Part shown: one piece after another, positions 3,877 through 5,013 of the stretch
Layout: every line of letters begins with the position of its first letter
How positions within the stretch are numbered: position 1 is the first letter of the stretch
DNA from: an uncultured Acetatifactor sp.
GTDB taxonomy: Bacteria > Bacillota > Clostridia > Lachnospirales > Lachnospiraceae
Length of the DNA stretch: 5,013 nucleotides
NCBI GenBank assembly: GCA_934394515.1
Contig: CAKRRU010000145.1
Location: 1-5,013, forward strand
Reading direction: 5' to 3'
The notes under the pieces: generated by a model
Seen by the model: only the letters and a program-made list of their open reading frames with translations
The model's database searches: none
What the model was told of the DNA's origin: nothing
Program-made: the position numbers and the translations under genes

Positions 3877-4578
3877 ATGTATCTGGAAGTCAAGGATCTG
3901 AAGAAAAGCTATGGCGAAGGTGGCGGTTATGTACAGGTATTAAAAGGGATCACCGCAGGTGTGGAACAAGGTGAAATGTGTGTCATTCAGGGTACCAGCG
4001 GTTCCGGCAAGTCCACACTGCTCAACTGTATCGGAGGCCTGGATACGGTGGATTCCGGTTCGATTGTAGTAGACGGACTGGAAGTGGCGGGACTTAACAG
4101 TAAGGCACTTTCCAATTATCGCCGGGGGAAGCTGGGCTTTATCTTTCAGTTTTACAATCTTGTACCGAATCTGACAGTGAAGGAAAACATTCAGGTCTGT
4201 CAGTATCTGACGAGGAATCCTTTAAATATGGAGGAACTGTTGCAGGTACTGGGACTGACGGAGCATCAGAACAAGTTTCCGGCACAGCTGTCCGGCGGAC
4301 AACAGCAGCGCTGTGCCATTGCCAGGGCACTGATCAAAAATCCCAGCCTTCTGTTGTGCGACGAACCCACGGGAGCGCTGGATTCCAAAACCTCCAGAGA
4401 TATTCTGATGCTGCTGGAGGATATCAACAGACAGTACGGAACCACCATGCTGATCGTCACGCATAATAATTCCATTAAAAATATAGTGCATCAGGTCATC
4501 ATGATCAAGGATGGACAGATCAGCAAGAATTACCGGAATGAGAAGCGGGTTCCGGCGGCAGAACTGGAGGATTTGTAG
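3877..4578 (+). CDS. ABC transporter ATPase, LolD/MacB/FtsE type
   Basis: This 233-residue ATPase is of normal length for the family that powers FtsX-type permeases. All motifs are intact: Walker A GTSGSGKST (39-47), Q-loop Gln91 (FQFYNLVPNLT, the version seen in LolD/MacB-like proteins), signature LSGGQQQR (138-145), Walker B LLLCDEPTGALD with D162 and E163, and the H-loop His196 (VTHN). It would sit on the inner face of the membrane as a dimer and hydrolyse ATP to drive the neighbouring permease, whose gene starts one base after this stop. MacB-type relatives move peptides, antibiotics, haem or lipoproteins, often by a mechanical action rather than by import. The upstream region holds a promoter, the putative TetR operator O2 and a Fur-box-like site, so control by inducer and by iron is likely. 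The substrate cannot be named. Confidence 0.95.
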   Translation: MYLEVKDLKKSYGEGGGYVQVLKGITAGVEQGEMCVIQGTSGSGKSTLLNCIGGLDTVDSGSIVVDGLEVAGLNSKALSNYRRGKLGFIFQFYNLVPNLTVKENIQVCQYLTRNPLNMEELLQVLGLTEHQNKFPAQLSGGQQQRCAIARALIKNPSLLLCDEPTGALDSKTSRDILMLLEDINRQYGTTMLIVTHNNSIKNIVHQVIMIKDGQISKNYRNEKRVPAAELEDL

Positions 4579-4579
4579 G

Positions 4580-5013
4580 ATGCAGAGGATATTGAGCAAA
4601 CGCGTACTTCGGGATATCCGGGAAAACCTGCTGCGCTATCTGGCATTGTTTTTCCTGGTGGCAATGGTCATGTATATGGTGGTAGCTATCGTGGGAGCGG
4701 CTGAGACGATCATGCAGGGAACAGAGGAGAGTGCGGCTGTTCATCACAGAGAGGATGGACAGTTTGGAGTATTTGTCCCCCTGACAGACAGTGAGGTCAC
4801 ACAGATCACAGATAAAGGTGTGACGGTACAGCAGGATTTTTCACTGGATTTTCATCAGGGCCAGGCTACCTTACGTATCTATCAGGCGAGAGAGAAGATT
4901 GATCTGTTTGCTCCTGAACAGGGGGAAGAGCTGCCAATGCAGGGCGAGATCCTGCTGGAACAGCACTATGCGGAAAAACATGAACTGGGGTTAGGGGATA
5001 CCCTTACCGTAGG
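4580..5013 (+). CDS. FtsX-type ABC permease, N-terminal part (3' end outside window)
   Basis: The frame is open from the ATG at 4580 to the window end (144 complete codons, beginning MQRILSKRVLRDIREN). GGAGG (4566-4570) inside the end of the ATPase gene supplies the ribosome binding site, and one base separates the two genes, so translation is probably coupled. A basic amphipathic N terminus (1-17) leads into a first membrane segment at about residues 19-41 (YLALFFLVAMVMYMVVAIVGAA). A long soluble region follows, predicted to be outside, with the feel of a MacB-like extracellular domain: VFVPLTDSEVTQI (about 64-76) and GEILLEQHYAEKHELGLGDTLTVG at the end, the usual 'G-E-I-L-L... L-G-L-G-D-T-L' pattern of FtsX permeases. 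The rest of the protein, and so whether it has one FtsX domain (4 helices) or two (about 750 residues or more), is not visible. Substrate unknown. Confidence 0.88.
   Translation, partial: MQRILSKRVLRDIRENLLRYLALFFLVAMVMYMVVAIVGAAETIMQGTEESAAVHHREDGQFGVFVPLTDSEVTQITDKGVTVQQDFSLDFHQGQATLRIYQAREKIDLFAPEQGEELPMQGEILLEQHYAEKHELGLGDTLTV

Noticed and set aside
3795..5013. Calling the TetR-ABC-permease locus a haem exporter (HrtR-HrtBA type)
   Set aside because: The organisation and the Fur-like box are suggestive, but the permease is cut off, its visible N terminus does not identify HrtB, and no haem-binding evidence can be read from the regulator.
1..5013. CRISPR array, insertion sequence, phage or toxin-antitoxin module
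   Set aside because: No regularly spaced repeats of suitable length, transposase or integrase motifs, terminal inverted repeats, or toxin-antitoxin pairs were seen.

Overview
The window looks like a chromosomal segment from a low-to-medium GC Gram-positive bacterium of the Clostridia, most likely Lachnospiraceae. This rests on strong AGGAGG-type ribosome binding sites, near-consensus sigma-A promoters (TTGACA-17-TATAAT), U-tracted hairpin terminators, and the gene families present (TM2 protein, DUF2752 protein, small zinc-ribbon protein, TetR plus FtsX-type ABC transporter). The genus cannot be fixed from the sequence. I see no rRNA, tRNA, CRISPR array, insertion sequence or phage gene, and no gene-free stretch longer than about 300 bases.

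Left part (1-1440). The 3' end of a small CxxC/CxxC zinc-ribbon protein (+) ends at a strong terminator. Three minus-strand genes follow: a DUF2752 membrane protein (242-640), a TM2-domain membrane protein (708-947) and a 98-aa protein of unknown function (1082-1378). The last two each have a convincing promoter and ribosome binding site. The DUF2752 gene has neither, and it is separated from the TM2 gene by a strong terminator.

Middle part (1441-2952). A promoter back to back with that of the 98-aa gene drives a probable two-gene operon. The first gene encodes a 92-aa helical, probably coiled-coil protein. The second encodes a 343-aa membrane-anchored calcineurin-like phosphoesterase whose usual GNHD motif reads ADHD. 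A terminator overlapping the stop codon closes the operon.

Right part (2953-5013). A TetR-family regulator, an ABC ATPase of the LolD/MacB/FtsE type and the 5' end of an FtsX-type permease form a classic regulator-transporter locus. The tetR and ATPase promoters carry the same palindromic core, ACATAAC-N3-GTTATGT, the best candidate for the TetR operator. Just downstream of the operator at the ATPase gene lies TGAAAATCATTATCA, which matches the 7-1-7 Fur box (TGATAATnATTATCA) at 13 of 14 defined bases. The most interesting reading of the window is therefore a transporter under both TetR autorepression and iron (Fur) control. The substrate is unknown. Haem, iron chelate or toxic-compound export are possibilities, but none is shown by the sequence.
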